Positions 1 through 9,192 of a stretch of 47,499 bases of DNA are shown piece after piece (the stretch's first letter is position 1; each line of letters starts with the position of its first letter). The DNA comes from an uncultured Verrucomicrobiales bacterium (GTDB lineage Bacteria; Verrucomicrobiota; Verrucomicrobiia; Verrucomicrobiales; Akkermansiaceae). Below the pieces are notes generated by a model. That model was not told the DNA's origin and made no database searches. It saw nothing but the letters and a program-made list of their open reading frames with translations. The position numbers were made by a program, and so were the translations under genes. The stretch spans positions 1 through 47,499 of the forward strand of contig CAJQKQ010000121.1 of the NCBI GenBank assembly GCA_905478925.1. Reading direction: 5' to 3'.

Positions 1-303
1 GGCCTCCTCCACTCCGGAAGGAAAGGCTCCGAACTGAACATCCTCGCAAATGCGGTCGGTAAAATGTCCTCCGCTTTCGGCACAGATCCAGCCGATCTCA
101 CTTGCGTCCTCTCTCCCTGCATCCGTCCGCCCCACTACGAGGTAGACATTTCGCAAATCATAGCAACTCAGGCACGCAAGCTAGGTATCCGGAATTTCCA
201 CGACTCCTGCATGAACACCGCCGAAGACCTCGCCCTCCACTACTCCTACCGCATGGAAAAAGGCCAAACCGGCCGCATGCTAGCCCTCCTATCCATCTCT
301 TAA
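1..303 (+). CDS. Laccase-domain (YfiH/PgeF) protein, C-terminal part
   Basis: The reading frame is open from base 1, so the gene starts upstream; an internal ATG at 64 is not the true start. The visible C-terminal 100 residues match the multicopper-oxidase-like laccase domain of the YfiH family: HSGRKG corresponds to the usual HAGWRG, then SPCIRPPHYEVD to GPCIGxxxYEV, and YSYRMEKGQTGRML to the FSYRRxxxTGR end motif. Metal-ligand candidates are the His of HSGRKG and the Cys of SPCI. Family members are variously described as peptidoglycan-editing factors or purine nucleoside-cleaving enzymes; the sequence does not decide which. It ends 42 bases before ispE on the same strand, so co-transcription is plausible. 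Confidence 0.85.
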   Translation, partial: GLLHSGRKGSELNILANAVGKMSSAFGTDPADLTCVLSPCIRPPHYEVDISQIIATQARKLGIRNFHDSCMNTAEDLALHYSYRMEKGQTGRMLALLSIS

Positions 304-345
304 TTTCAGCGTTTCAGTTCTCAGTATTTCAGCGCTTTCTCCAAA

Positions 346-1164
346 ATGTTCTCCCCTGCAAAAATCAATTTATTACTCCGCGTCCTCAGGAAGCGTTCCG
401 ACGGATTCCACGAGATCGAGACACTGATGGCCAAACTTCCCGGCCTCGCCGACGAAATCACCATCACCCCTGCCGAATCCTTTTCTTTCACCTGCGACGA
501 CCCGTCGCTGCCCACAGACGGTGCAAACCTCATCGTCAAGGCGGTCGAAGCGCTCTCCAAGGAATCTGGAGAAGAGTTCCCATTCCACATCCATCTGGAA
601 AAGCGCATTCCCCACGGAGCCGGACTCGGTGGCGGATCCTCCAACGCGGCCACCACCCTCCTCGCTCTCAACGGTCAACTCGCGAAACCGCTCGCACCGG
701 AAACCCTTCACTCCATCGCCGCTGCCCTCGGTTCCGACGTTCCATTCTTCCTCTACGCCGGCAGCGCCCTCTGCACCGGCCGCGGAGAAATTATCACCGC
801 AGCCCCAACTCCACCTTCACTCCCCGTCGTCCTCTTCAAGCCAAGGTTCTCCGTGCCGACCCCAGACGCCTACCGAAACTGCCTCAATGCCGAACCGGTT
901 TCTGGAATCCGCTACAGCGAACAGCAATACGGGGATCTCACGCTCGTCAACGACCTTGAACAACCCGTCTTCACAAAGCACCGCTACCTCGCCGAGCTAA
1001 AAGACTGGCTGCTTCACCGCCGCGATACCAAAGCCGCTCTCATGTCGGGCTCAGGCTCAACGGTGTTCGCAATCCTCCGACCCAATGCGGATCCAAAACG
1101 CCTCATCGGCTCCGCCCACAAATATTTCGACCCAAACCTCTGGACCTGGTCAGGAACCTTGTAG
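346..1164 (+). CDS. ispE: 4-diphosphocytidyl-2-C-methyl-D-erythritol kinase
   Basis: IspE phosphorylates CDP-methylerythritol at the 2-hydroxyl in the non-mevalonate isoprenoid (MEP) pathway in the cytoplasm. The 272-residue product has the normal family length. It opens with PAKINLLLRVL, where Lys6 is the expected catalytic lysine, carries the GHMP-kinase glycine-rich loop PHGAGLGGGSSNAA at about residues 89-102, and has GSDVPFF with Asp131 in the position of the catalytic aspartate. The C-terminal GHMP motif MSGSGSTVFAI is also present near residue 233. ATG at 346 is used because the protein then begins exactly at the conserved PAKIN block. Its stop lies at the edge of a small repeat region before a convergent gene. 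Confidence 0.97.
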   Translation: MFSPAKINLLLRVLRKRSDGFHEIETLMAKLPGLADEITITPAESFSFTCDDPSLPTDGANLIVKAVEALSKESGEEFPFHIHLEKRIPHGAGLGGGSSNAATTLLALNGQLAKPLAPETLHSIAAALGSDVPFFLYAGSALCTGRGEIITAAPTPPSLPVVLFKPRFSVPTPDAYRNCLNAEPVSGIRYSEQQYGDLTLVNDLEQPVFTKHRYLAELKDWLLHRRDTKAALMSGSGSTVFAILRPNADPKRLIGSAHKYFDPNLWTWSGTL

Positions 1165-1226
1165 CTACCGCGTCTCGCGTAGCTGTGGCGTCTCGCCGCA
1201 GGCTGTGGTTGCTGCGTCTCGCCGCA
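1164..1226. repeat. Short REP-like repeat between convergent genes
   Basis: Directly after the ispE stop there is a bulged hairpin at 1164-1183 (GCTACCGCG against CGCGTAGC). The 13-mer GCGTCTCGCCGCA then occurs twice, at 1188-1200 and 1214-1226, with a partial copy (GCGTCTCGC) at 1170. GCTGTGG recurs between the copies. The placement between the 3' ends of two convergent genes fits a repetitive extragenic palindrome or a weak terminator. There is no T-run, so termination is not clear. Confidence 0.45.
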
Positions 1227-1228
1227 AC

Positions 1229-2032
1229 TCACAACCCTCCCACCGCATCCAAGAAACACGGATACAACGGCTCCCAGCCCCTCGACCTGAGCTTTTCATT
1301 CGAAACCCTCTTGTGCGTCCATCCCCGCTTGCGGTTCAAATCCCGCGGCCCGAATGGCGGCAAGTCCTTCCCGAAGATCCGCGCCAAGCCCTGATACACC
1401 TCCAACTGGCTCAAGCTACCTGAATCACTCACATTAAAAATCTCTCCGCCCGAAAACTCGTCCAGCGTAAGCAAATGGAACACCGCCTTCGCCGCATCGT
1501 CCCGGTGGATCTGATTAATGAAACGCTTCCCATCATCCTCGATCACCGCCTCGCCACTCTGGAACTTCCTCAGCAGAACACTCCTACCCGGTCCGTAGAT
1601 TCCGGCAAGCCGCGCAACCACCCCACCCGCTCCCGTCACCACCTGCTCCGCCTCTAGTAGGATTTTCCCCGTCTCACGATCTGGCACAGTCTCCGACTCC
1701 TCTGTCACCCTCTCACCGTTCACCTGCGCATAAACCGAACTGCTAGATGTAAACAGCAGCCTCGCATCCGGAAACCGCTGCACCAGGTTCCGGCATCCCT
1801 CAAGATACACTTGGCGATACGCATCACCCCCGCCCCGCCCCGACGACGCGCAGTGAACCACCGCATCAGCATCAGGCAGCTCCCCCACAGATCCCGAATT
1901 GCTCACGTCGCAGGGAATAAAATCGCCACCCCCGCTCAAGGTCGCTCCCTGCGCATCCCAACCCCCGTCCCGGAATACCCGAAGAATCTCCTCACCGAGG
2001 TAGCCCGCACCAATCACGATCACTTTGCTCAT
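1229..2032 (-). CDS. YeeZ-like NAD(P)-dependent epimerase/dehydratase family protein
   Basis: A 267-residue Rossmann-fold protein of the extended SDR class. ATG at 2032 is chosen because translation then starts MSKVIVIGAGYLGEE, putting the GxGxxG nucleotide-binding loop at residues 8-13; the frame is open 11 codons further upstream without family-like sequence. It shows TSSSSVYAQ, ARLAGIYGPGR and an IHRDDAAKAV segment in the order seen in E. coli YeeZ. The usual SDR catalytic YxxxK is replaced by a TGKILLEAE stretch, as in YeeZ, so classical dehydrogenase activity is doubtful. Substrate unknown. It converges on ispE and diverges from the SNF2 helicase gene. Confidence 0.85.
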   Translation of the reverse strand: MSKVIVIGAGYLGEEILRVFRDGGWDAQGATLSGGGDFIPCDVSNSGSVGELPDADAVVHCASSGRGGGDAYRQVYLEGCRNLVQRFPDARLLFTSSSSVYAQVNGERVTEESETVPDRETGKILLEAEQVVTGAGGVVARLAGIYGPGRSVLLRKFQSGEAVIEDDGKRFINQIHRDDAAKAVFHLLTLDEFSGGEIFNVSDSGSLSQLEVYQGLARIFGKDLPPFGPRDLNRKRGWTHKRVSNEKLRSRGWEPLYPCFLDAVGGL

Positions 2033-2128
2033 CTTCGCGACGGTATCTCGCCAAGTGCCAACCAATCAACCATCTTCCCGGCGCCTTTGCGTTGAAAAAT
2101 CTCGAGCCTCGCCCATTCTCCCCGCCAC

Positions 2129-5083
2129 ATGCCCAACTTCGACGAATCCTCCCTCCGCAAGGCCGCCGCGTGGCAGGACTTCAAGGAGGCGCAGTCGCTA
2201 CTCAATGTTGGAGCCGTAGTCTCTTCCGAGAAAACCAATGACGGCTGGCGCGGCTCAGTCAAAGTCGGCAAACGTATGTTCCGCGCCACGGTCGCTGCAC
2301 GCACCCCTACTTGGTTCGATGCGAAATGCCCCTGCCCGGCAAACCAGCGGGAAGGCACATTCTGCCCCCACGCCATCGCTGCCGGACTGCATCTCCTCAA
2401 TCCGCCGCAGCCAAAAGCACCAACGGAGCAAAAATCCGCCCCGCAAAACGCCATGCCCGATCTTGCATGGACGATACGCCTCCACGGGCCATGGCAGGAA
2501 AACCTTCGGAAAGGCAGGCTCTCCGCCTCCGTTTCGCACTCGGAGAGTGCACCATCGGATGCCGATTCCCGCCTGACAGCCTGGCTCGTCTCCCAAAACG
2601 CGGTTTCCCGCCCTCCTGTCCAACTCTCGCTCTCTCCCGCTAATCTCCCCGGATTCCTCTCCTCCATTGAAGGGCATCCGAATGTCACCACCGACTCCGG
2701 CGAAATCTCGATCGATACCGGAACCCAAATCATCCTCGATAACTGTAATCTTGCAGGAAACACGATAATCTTCGCACCGGCTCAGCAAGAGATCGTTCGA
2801 ATCGATGAATCCTTCTGGAAAATCTCCTCCACAGGCCTTTCTCGAATTGGAAATTCAAAGCCAACGGAGCAAATTGCTGCCGTCCTCCGAACACTATCCG
2901 AAGCGAAACAAGCCATAATTCCCGTCGGCGAGTTCCTCCATGATCTCGACTCCCTCCAATCCCACCTCGATTTCTCGGCATCCGAATGGTTCGAGTCCCT
3001 GCATTTCACACCGGCGAAGCCGGACTTCGAGCTCAGCGTAACGGGATCCACATCCAAAATCTCCGTCGAACTGCGCACCTCCTACTCCCATTCGGATCTA
3101 CCCTGCCTCGACGGCGACACCATCCATACCCGCAACCCAACCGAAGAAACCAAAGCCCGATCGACCCCACCTCTCCGCGACGGCACATTCGCGACATCCG
3201 ATCCCGACGCGATCCGGAGCTTCCTGACAGAATCTCTCCAAGCTTTCCCGGATTCCTGGAAACGGGACCTCGCCCCAGCCATCCTCACGCTTGCCTCTTC
3301 CTACGTCTACATCTCGCCGAAAATAGAAATCGTATCCTCCGGCGAGGACTGGCTGGACTTCAACCTCAGCTTTGAAACGGACTCCGGATCGCCCATCCCC
3401 GCCGCCGAAGTCCGCCGTCTTCTCCGTTCAAAAGGCTCATCCGGCCAGCCTTCCAAAGGCAAACAGATCATCCTCTCCGATGACATTGAAAACCTCATCG
3501 ACCCCCTCTTTGAAGACCTCGATATCCGCCAGGAAAACGGCCGATTTCTCACCAAGGGTGCCTCCTCACAAATCATACGTGAAATTTGTAAAAAGTCTGA
3601 TAAATCACACAGTGATAACACTTTATACGATTATAATGACATCAAATTACCAGCACACCTACAAGCCGTCCTGCGTCCATACCAAGCGCACGGATTCAGC
3701 TGGTTAATCGATCGATTGAAACGATACGACGGAGCTCTTCTAGCCGACGACATGGGGCTAGGTAAGACGCTTCAGACCATCGCTTGTATCGAGCACTTGT
3801 TCACAACTTGTCCACAGCCCAAACCAGCACTCATTGTGGTAACCACTTCGCTGCTCGGCAACTGGCTGGCCGAGTTCAAACGCTTCGCCCCCGCCCGGAG
3901 AGTTGTGATCCTGCACGGAAACAATCGCGACAAGCTGCGGGATCAGATTCGCCCGAGGGATGTCGTCCTGACCACCTATGGAACCCTCTCCCGGGATCTC
4001 GCATGGCACCTGAAACAGGAATACTCGATCGCCGTGATTGACGAGGCCTCCCTGATCCGCAACCCCGATACCGACCATTCCAAGGCGGTCGCCAAACTGA
4101 ACGCCGCCAACCGCATCGCCCTGACGGGAACTCCGGTGGAAAATTCCGCCCGCGACCTCTGGTCCATCTTCCGTTTCGTCCAGCCAGGCTGGCTCGGCAC
4201 CCGCAGCCATTTCAAGGAACGCTACGAAACCCCGATTTCCTCTCCGGAGTCCGCCCCCCGCGCAGCAACACTGCTGCGACTCAAAACCTCCCCCTTCGTC
4301 CTCCGCCGCACGAAATCCGAGGTCGCCCCGGAACTCCCCTCCAAGATCCTGATCGACGAATTCTGTGCCCTTTCCAAGGATCAACTCGCCACCTACCGCG
4401 ACCTCCTCGCCGCTGGCCGACGCCGTATTGATGAGATCCGCGACTCCGGCCAAGATGCCGCCGCCCGGATGCAGACGCTCACCACGCTCCTGCGCCTCCG
4501 CCAGACCTGTTGCGATCTCGCTCTCCTCGGTTCCGACAAACTCCGCGAGCTCCCCGTTCCCCGCCGCTCGGCGAAACTCGAACGGCTTTTGGAAATCGCG
4601 GATCAGTCCATCGCATCCGGCAGCAAGATCCTGGTCTTCTCTCAGTTCCAGAAACAACTCGTCGAAATCGAAACGTCTCTCAACAGCATCGGAATCAACT
4701 CTCTGCGCCTCGACGGAAAGACCCGCAACCGTCAGCAACTCGTGGATCGCTTCCAATCGGATTCCGGCCCACCGGTTTTCCTGATCTCTCTCAAAGCAGG
4801 TGGCTACGGACTCAATCTCACGGCCGCCGATATCGTCATCCACTTCGACCCCTGGTGGAATCCAGCCGCCGAAGCCCAGGCAACCGACCGCGCTCACCGC
4901 ATCGGCCAGACCAAGCCCGTCACGGTCTTCCGGCTCCTGACGAGGGGAACGGTAGAGGAAAAGGTCGTCCATCTCCAATCCACAAAAAGGCAACTCGCCG
5001 ACTCCCTCGACGAATCCTCCACCAGTACCGGCAATGCACCCGCATTTTCATCCGCCGAGTTGGAACGACTGCTGCTCGATTGA
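2129..5083 (+). CDS. SNF2-family DNA helicase/ATPase with SWIM zinc finger
   Basis: A 984-residue Swi2/Snf2 translocase. An N-terminal SWIM finger is visible as C67-x-C69 ... C79-x-H81. A poorly conserved middle follows, then a helicase core: Walker A DDMGLGKT at about 540-547, DEAS box at about 638-641, TGTPVEN, and the C-terminal helicase lobe with RLDGKTRNR, LISLKAGGYGLNLTAAD, FDPWWNPAAE and DRAHRIGQ. Such bacterial proteins (HepA/RapA-like and SWIM-SNF2) act on DNA or transcription complexes; the exact role here is not known. Bases 3580-3655, encoding the linker just before the helicase core, are strikingly AT-rich compared with the rest of the gene. Stand-alone gene, with 331 non-coding bases after it. 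Confidence 0.95.
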   Translation: MPNFDESSLRKAAAWQDFKEAQSLLNVGAVVSSEKTNDGWRGSVKVGKRMFRATVAARTPTWFDAKCPCPANQREGTFCPHAIAAGLHLLNPPQPKAPTEQKSAPQNAMPDLAWTIRLHGPWQENLRKGRLSASVSHSESAPSDADSRLTAWLVSQNAVSRPPVQLSLSPANLPGFLSSIEGHPNVTTDSGEISIDTGTQIILDNCNLAGNTIIFAPAQQEIVRIDESFWKISSTGLSRIGNSKPTEQIAAVLRTLSEAKQAIIPVGEFLHDLDSLQSHLDFSASEWFESLHFTPAKPDFELSVTGSTSKISVELRTSYSHSDLPCLDGDTIHTRNPTEETKARSTPPLRDGTFATSDPDAIRSFLTESLQAFPDSWKRDLAPAILTLASSYVYISPKIEIVSSGEDWLDFNLSFETDSGSPIPAAEVRRLLRSKGSSGQPSKGKQIILSDDIENLIDPLFEDLDIRQENGRFLTKGASSQIIREICKKSDKSHSDNTLYDYNDIKLPAHLQAVLRPYQAHGFSWLIDRLKRYDGALLADDMGLGKTLQTIACIEHLFTTCPQPKPALIVVTTSLLGNWLAEFKRFAPARRVVILHGNNRDKLRDQIRPRDVVLTTYGTLSRDLAWHLKQEYSIAVIDEASLIRNPDTDHSKAVAKLNAANRIALTGTPVENSARDLWSIFRFVQPGWLGTRSHFKERYETPISSPESAPRAATLLRLKTSPFVLRRTKSEVAPELPSKILIDEFCALSKDQLATYRDLLAAGRRRIDEIRDSGQDAAARMQTLTTLLRLRQTCCDLALLGSDKLRELPVPRRSAKLERLLEIADQSIASGSKILVFSQFQKQLVEIETSLNSIGINSLRLDGKTRNRQQLVDRFQSDSGPPVFLISLKAGGYGLNLTAADIVIHFDPWWNPAAEAQATDRAHRIGQTKPVTVFRLLTRGTVEEKVVHLQSTKRQLADSLDESSTSTGNAPAFSSAELERLLLD

Positions 5084-5414
5084 TGGTTTGGGTCTTTCTC
5101 GCCCAGGGCGATCTTATGAGCTTGGAAAAGAAAACTTCGAATTCATCCAACGGTCGTATCAAACGTCAATGACCGAAGATGCATTGGTATCTGCGTCGTT
5201 TTCCATCCAACTTCTCGGCTTTCTCAAAATCAAATATTTGAAAGTCAAATACTCTGGATTGGCGTCCATTGGCGTGCATTCGCAGTTAATATATCCGTAG
5301 TTGAGCTGGTTTTCTCCCTAGCTCTTAATCGCCCTGCTTTCCCAACCCAGGAAAATGCAGTTGTCAGATCGTTCGATAAGCGGTATTTTCCACGCTCTTA
5401 AAGGAATATCCATC
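5084..5414. other. Intergenic stretch between helicase and amidase genes
   Basis: No convincing gene lies here: the short open frames lack family features or ribosome binding sites. It contains the three-unit ATTsGCG repeat at 5258-5289 and AT-rich sequence (TTAATATAT, 5286-5294) that could belong to the amidase promoter. No clear -35/-10 pair could be assigned. Confidence 0.5.
5258..5289 (+). repeat. Three-unit 10-bp repeat (ATTsGCG family)
   Basis: Three consecutive 10-mers start at 5258, 5268 and 5278. The first two begin ATTGGCGT and the third ATTCGCAG. The same architecture, three 10-bp units beginning ATTCGCG, appears in both arms of the inverted repeat at 10402-10513, so this looks like a diverged single-arm member of a dispersed family. 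Confidence 0.5.
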
Positions 5415-6458
5415 ATGCCGCTGAGAGAAAAGCCCCGTTTGAGCACACCTACCATTGCCGTATTGTCCTTGCTGCTCGCCTTTCTGGCACCGGTTTCACT
5501 CTGCTTGGCGGAGACTTCCAACAACGGCTGGAAGATGATCAAGGTCGGTGGTCGCGATTACGTTTCCATCCAGAGCGTCAAGAGCTTCTACAATTTCACC
5601 AAACTCACCCGAACCGGCAATTCAGTCGTCCTTGAGAATAAGAAGGTCGAAATGAAGCTCAAAGTCGGCGGCAACGAGTGCCTGATGAATAACGTGAAAT
5701 TCGTGTTCTCCAATTCTGTCGTAGCCTCCGGAAACGGCATTTACATCTCACGTATGGATCTAGCGAAACTCATCGATCCCGTGCTTCGCCCGAATTTCAT
5801 TAATAACGCCGGGGATTTCCGGACAGTCATCATCGACGCCGGCCACGGCGGCAAAGACCCCGGGGCAACCAACCCCATCGGCACCGAAGCCAACTACAAC
5901 ATCAAGATGGCGCTTCGGCTCAAAAAGCTCCTCGTGGCCAAGGGATTCAAGGTCAAGATGATACGCGAATCCGACCGCTTCTATTCTCTCCAGGAGCGGG
6001 TGAATATCGCCAACACCGTGAAGGTGAATGCGATCTTCGTCAGCCTTCACCACAATTCAGGCGGACGCTCCGCTCGAGGCATCGAGACTTTCACCCTTTC
6101 CCCTCCCGGGGTTTCCCATTACGGCAGTGCTCTTAAAGCCAGCGATGCACACAAGAGAGCGGGCAACCAGCATGACTCGGCGAACATAGCCCTCGCCACC
6201 GCCCTCCACGGATCGGTGCTGCGCAGGCTCGGCAATAACACCCTCGACCGTGGCATCAAGCGCGCCCGCTTCAGCGTGCTCTCCGGGGTGCGTCATCCCG
6301 CCGTGCTCTTCGAAGGCGGCTTCATGAGCCATTCCTACGAGGCCAAGCTCATCGGCAACGAATCCTATCAGGCTGCCGTCGCAGCGGGAATGGTGGACGC
6401 CATCGTGCGCTACCGCTTTGCGGTCGGTCGTGCCCCTGTATCCGCAACGAAGCCGTGA
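5415..6458 (+). CDS. N-acetylmuramoyl-L-alanine amidase (Amidase_3)
   Basis: A zinc amidase that cleaves the bond between muramic acid and the stem peptide in peptidoglycan; the product has a signal peptide and is exported. ATG at 5415 is preferred over one at 5355 because AAAGGA lies 10 bases upstream and the protein then starts with basic residues followed by a hydrophobic segment (ALLAFLAPVSLCLAE). The mature N-terminal region resembles a copper-amine-oxidase-like or AMIN-type lead domain (VGGRDYVSIQSVKSFY). The catalytic domain starts near residue 135: VIIDAGHGGKDPGA (zinc His), then GTEANYN (zinc Glu), SLHHNS (zinc His) and LFEGGF (catalytic Glu). All four expected residues are present. 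Length 347 aa is normal. Confidence 0.93.
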   Translation: MPLREKPRLSTPTIAVLSLLLAFLAPVSLCLAETSNNGWKMIKVGGRDYVSIQSVKSFYNFTKLTRTGNSVVLENKKVEMKLKVGGNECLMNNVKFVFSNSVVASGNGIYISRMDLAKLIDPVLRPNFINNAGDFRTVIIDAGHGGKDPGATNPIGTEANYNIKMALRLKKLLVAKGFKVKMIRESDRFYSLQERVNIANTVKVNAIFVSLHHNSGGRSARGIETFTLSPPGVSHYGSALKASDAHKRAGNQHDSANIALATALHGSVLRRLGNNTLDRGIKRARFSVLSGVRHPAVLFEGGFMSHSYEAKLIGNESYQAAVAAGMVDAIVRYRFAVGRAPVSATKP

Positions 6459-6597
6459 CTCCGAGCTGCGGGTGATCTCACCTCAGGCATTCCCGGAGGA
6501 CGGATCCAAAACATGTTTCGCATGTAGCCTTCGTGCCCCCTGCTGCTTTGCGTTGAAATCCCCCTAACGCCCTGCATACTCCGGCGCGAAGAACCTC

Positions 6598-8244
6598 ATG
6601 CTCACCCTCCTCAAGATCCGCAATCTCGCACTCGTTGATAAACTCGCATGGGAACTCGGCTCTGGCCTCATCTCCGTCACAGGGGAAACGGGCGCCGGGA
6701 AATCCGTCATCGTCGGCGCCCTGAAAATGATCCTCGGTGAACGTGCCGACAAAGGTCTCATCCGCACCGGCGAAGACACCTGCACCATCGAATCGATCTT
6801 CGACCTCAAGGACGCCTCCGAAATCAACGCCATCCTCGAGGAAGGCGGCCTTGATCCCTGCGAAGACACCCAGATCATCATCCGCCGCTCCATTAGCACC
6901 TCGGCCAATCGCCAGTTCATCAACGACTCCCCAGTCACCCTCACCCTCCTGAAAAAAGTCGGCGAGCGCCTCGTCGATCTCCATGGCCCGCACGATCACC
7001 AATCACTCCTCTCTCAGGAGCGCCAGCTCGCGATGCTCGATGCCTACGCCGCCACCGAGAAAACCCTCATCACATACCGCACCACCTACCGTACATGGCG
7101 CGAGAAATCGCAGCAACTCGAGGAAATCCAGAACGCCTCCGATGCCTCCGAGCAGGAACTCGAACTCCTACGCTACCAGCTCGAGGAAATCCAAAACGCC
7201 AACCTCACCGAAGCCGACGGCGACGATCTCCAGGAACGCTACCACCGTTCTTCCAACTCCACCCGTCTCGTCGAACTCGCCGCCCAAGCCGTCTCCGCCC
7301 TCTCCGATGACGGGCTCCTTTCCCGTATCTCCGATCTCCAACGCCTGGCCCGTGAGTTGGAGAAATGCGACCCCTCGATTTCCGAAAAACTCACATCCCT
7401 AGAAACTGCCTCCATCGAACTCCAGGATCTCGAAGCAACCCTCACCGACTACGCCGAAGAACTAGACATCGACCCCTCCGAAGCCAGCTCCATCGAGGAA
7501 CGAGTTAACACCGTCGAGACGCTCAAGCGCAAATACGGCCCCACCATCGAAGACATCCTTTCCCGCGAGGCCGCCATCTCAACGCGCCTCGACAACATCG
7601 ACAACCGCTCCGAGAAAATCGAAGCCCTCACTGCCGCTCTTGCCGAGTCGCGGAAACAACTCGGAGTCGTCGCCAAAAAACTCACCGCCGCTCGCAAAAA
7701 ATCCGCACCCAAGCTCGCCAAGGACATCGCCTCCCAGCTCAAGGAACTCGGCTTCAAGCAATCCTCCTTCGAGGTCGAACTCTGCACCGTGGAAACCCCC
7801 ACACTCCTCGGCCTGGAGTCATGCAACTTCCTCTTCGGACCCAACCCCGGCGAACCCCTCCACCCCCTCCGCCAGATCGCCTCCTCCGGGGAAATTTCCC
7901 GCGTCATGCTCGCCGTGAAATCTTCCCTCGCCGAGCAGGACTCCACCCCTCTCATGGTCTTCGATGAAATCGACGCCAACGTCGGCGGTGAGATCGCCCG
8001 CGCCGTCGGCAAAAAGATGGCTCTCCTCGGCCAACTCCACCAAGTCATCGCCATCACCCACTTCCCCCAGGTCGCCGCCATCGCAGCGCATCACTTCGTC
8101 GTAGAAAAAGAAGTCACCTCCGGCCGCACCCGCTCCAAACTCTACCCCGTCCAAGGCGAAAAACGCATCGACGAACTCGTCCGCATGCTAGGCGGCGGTG
8201 GCCAGCAAGCCCGCGCCATGGCAGCCTCGCTGCTCGAAGCGTAG
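6598..8244 (+). CDS. recN: DNA repair protein RecN
   Basis: An SMC-like ATPase that acts at DNA double-strand breaks with RecA. The 548-residue protein carries Walker A GETGAGKS at 29-36, a long coiled-coil middle (roughly 140-400, rich in E, K, L and A), the ABC signature ASSGEISRVML near 428-438, and Walker B VFDEID at about 454-459, followed by the D-loop region and THFPQVAAIAAHH. The lead sequence MLTLLKIRNLALVDK is typical of RecN. In many bacteria recN is SOS-regulated, but I see no TGTTC-N4-GAACA site in the 140 bases upstream, so LexA control is not supported here. fmt follows after 30 bases on the same strand. Confidence 0.97.
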   Translation: MLTLLKIRNLALVDKLAWELGSGLISVTGETGAGKSVIVGALKMILGERADKGLIRTGEDTCTIESIFDLKDASEINAILEEGGLDPCEDTQIIIRRSISTSANRQFINDSPVTLTLLKKVGERLVDLHGPHDHQSLLSQERQLAMLDAYAATEKTLITYRTTYRTWREKSQQLEEIQNASDASEQELELLRYQLEEIQNANLTEADGDDLQERYHRSSNSTRLVELAAQAVSALSDDGLLSRISDLQRLARELEKCDPSISEKLTSLETASIELQDLEATLTDYAEELDIDPSEASSIEERVNTVETLKRKYGPTIEDILSREAAISTRLDNIDNRSEKIEALTAALAESRKQLGVVAKKLTAARKKSAPKLAKDIASQLKELGFKQSSFEVELCTVETPTLLGLESCNFLFGPNPGEPLHPLRQIASSGEISRVMLAVKSSLAEQDSTPLMVFDEIDANVGGEIARAVGKKMALLGQLHQVIAITHFPQVAAIAAHHFVVEKEVTSGRTRSKLYPVQGEKRIDELVRMLGGGGQQARAMAASLLEA

Positions 8245-8274
8245 CCTCAACTCCACATCTCTTTCTCTTCTTCC

Positions 8275-9180
8275 ATGACCCTCGCCTTCATCGCCACCGG
8301 AGACATCGCGCTCCCCAGCTTCCGCCACCTCATCGAGCACGGCCCGAAGCCTAGCCTCCTCATCACCCAACCGGACAAACCCGTCGGACGCAGCCAAAGC
8401 AGCACCGTCCCACCGGAAATAAAGACTCTCGCTCTCGCCCACGACATCCCCGTATGGCAGCCAGAGAAGATCAAGGAAATCGCCGAAGATCTCACCGCCC
8501 TCGCACCCGATTTCGCCGTCGTCATGGCTTACGGCCAGATCATTGGAAAATCCGTCCGCGAGGCTCCCAAGAAAGCCATCATCAACCTCCACGCATCCAT
8601 CCTACCAAAATACCGGGGCGCGTCCTGCATCCAGGCCGCCATCGCCAACGGCGACGCGGAAACGGGTATCACCATCATGCACGTCATCCGCGAGCTCGAT
8701 GCCGGGAACATCATCTCAGCAAAGAAGATCTCCATCGGTGACCAGGAAACCGCCGGTGAACTCCACGACCGTCTCGCAGACCTCGGTCCGTCCGCCCTTA
8801 GCGAGGCATTGGAGATACTCGCGGGAAATCCGCATTCAGGCACCCCGCAGAATCCTTCCGAAGTAACCCACGCGCCCAAGCTCCTCCGCGAGCACGGCCG
8901 CCTCGATCTATCCCAACCAGCCGACTCACTCGAACGTAAAATCCGTGCCTACCACCCATGGCCCGGGACCTTCACCGAAATCTCCGTGAAAGGGAAAACC
9001 AAGCGGCTGAAAATCTTCCCTCCCGTGGAAATCCGCGAGCATTCCCTACCAACTGGAGAACTCCTCCAGCACGAAGGCGAACTCCTCATCGGCTGCGACG
9101 AAAAATCCCTCGCCCTTTTCGAAGTGCAGCCAGAAGGATCAAAACGCATGCCCGCCGCAGCGTTCGCTAACAGTTTGTAA
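8275..9180 (+). CDS. fmt: Methionyl-tRNA formyltransferase
   Basis: Transfers a formyl group from 10-formyl-tetrahydrofolate to Met-tRNA(fMet) for translation initiation. The 301-residue protein has the formyltransferase fold with the catalytic triad Asn104, His106 and Asp142 in NLHASILPKYRG and ELDAGN, plus the TQPDKPVGR segment near residue 31. The C-terminal domain (AYHPWPGTFTEI) matches the tRNA-binding OB-fold region of Fmt. It starts 30 bases after recN and could be read from the same transcript. Its 3' end is only 12 bases from the convergent aminotransferase gene. No peptide deformylase gene is adjacent, unlike in many bacteria. Confidence 0.97.
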   Translation: MTLAFIATGDIALPSFRHLIEHGPKPSLLITQPDKPVGRSQSSTVPPEIKTLALAHDIPVWQPEKIKEIAEDLTALAPDFAVVMAYGQIIGKSVREAPKKAIINLHASILPKYRGASCIQAAIANGDAETGITIMHVIRELDAGNIISAKKISIGDQETAGELHDRLADLGPSALSEALEILAGNPHSGTPQNPSEVTHAPKLLREHGRLDLSQPADSLERKIRAYHPWPGTFTEISVKGKTKRLKIFPPVEIREHSLPTGELLQHEGELLIGCDEKSLALFEVQPEGSKRMPAAAFANSL

Positions 9181-9192
9181 ACCAAGGAGGGG

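Noticed and set aside
1331..1350. GGTTCAAATCC resembling a tRNA T-arm
   Set aside because: Lies inside the YeeZ-like gene and no acceptor, D- or anticodon stem can be built around it.
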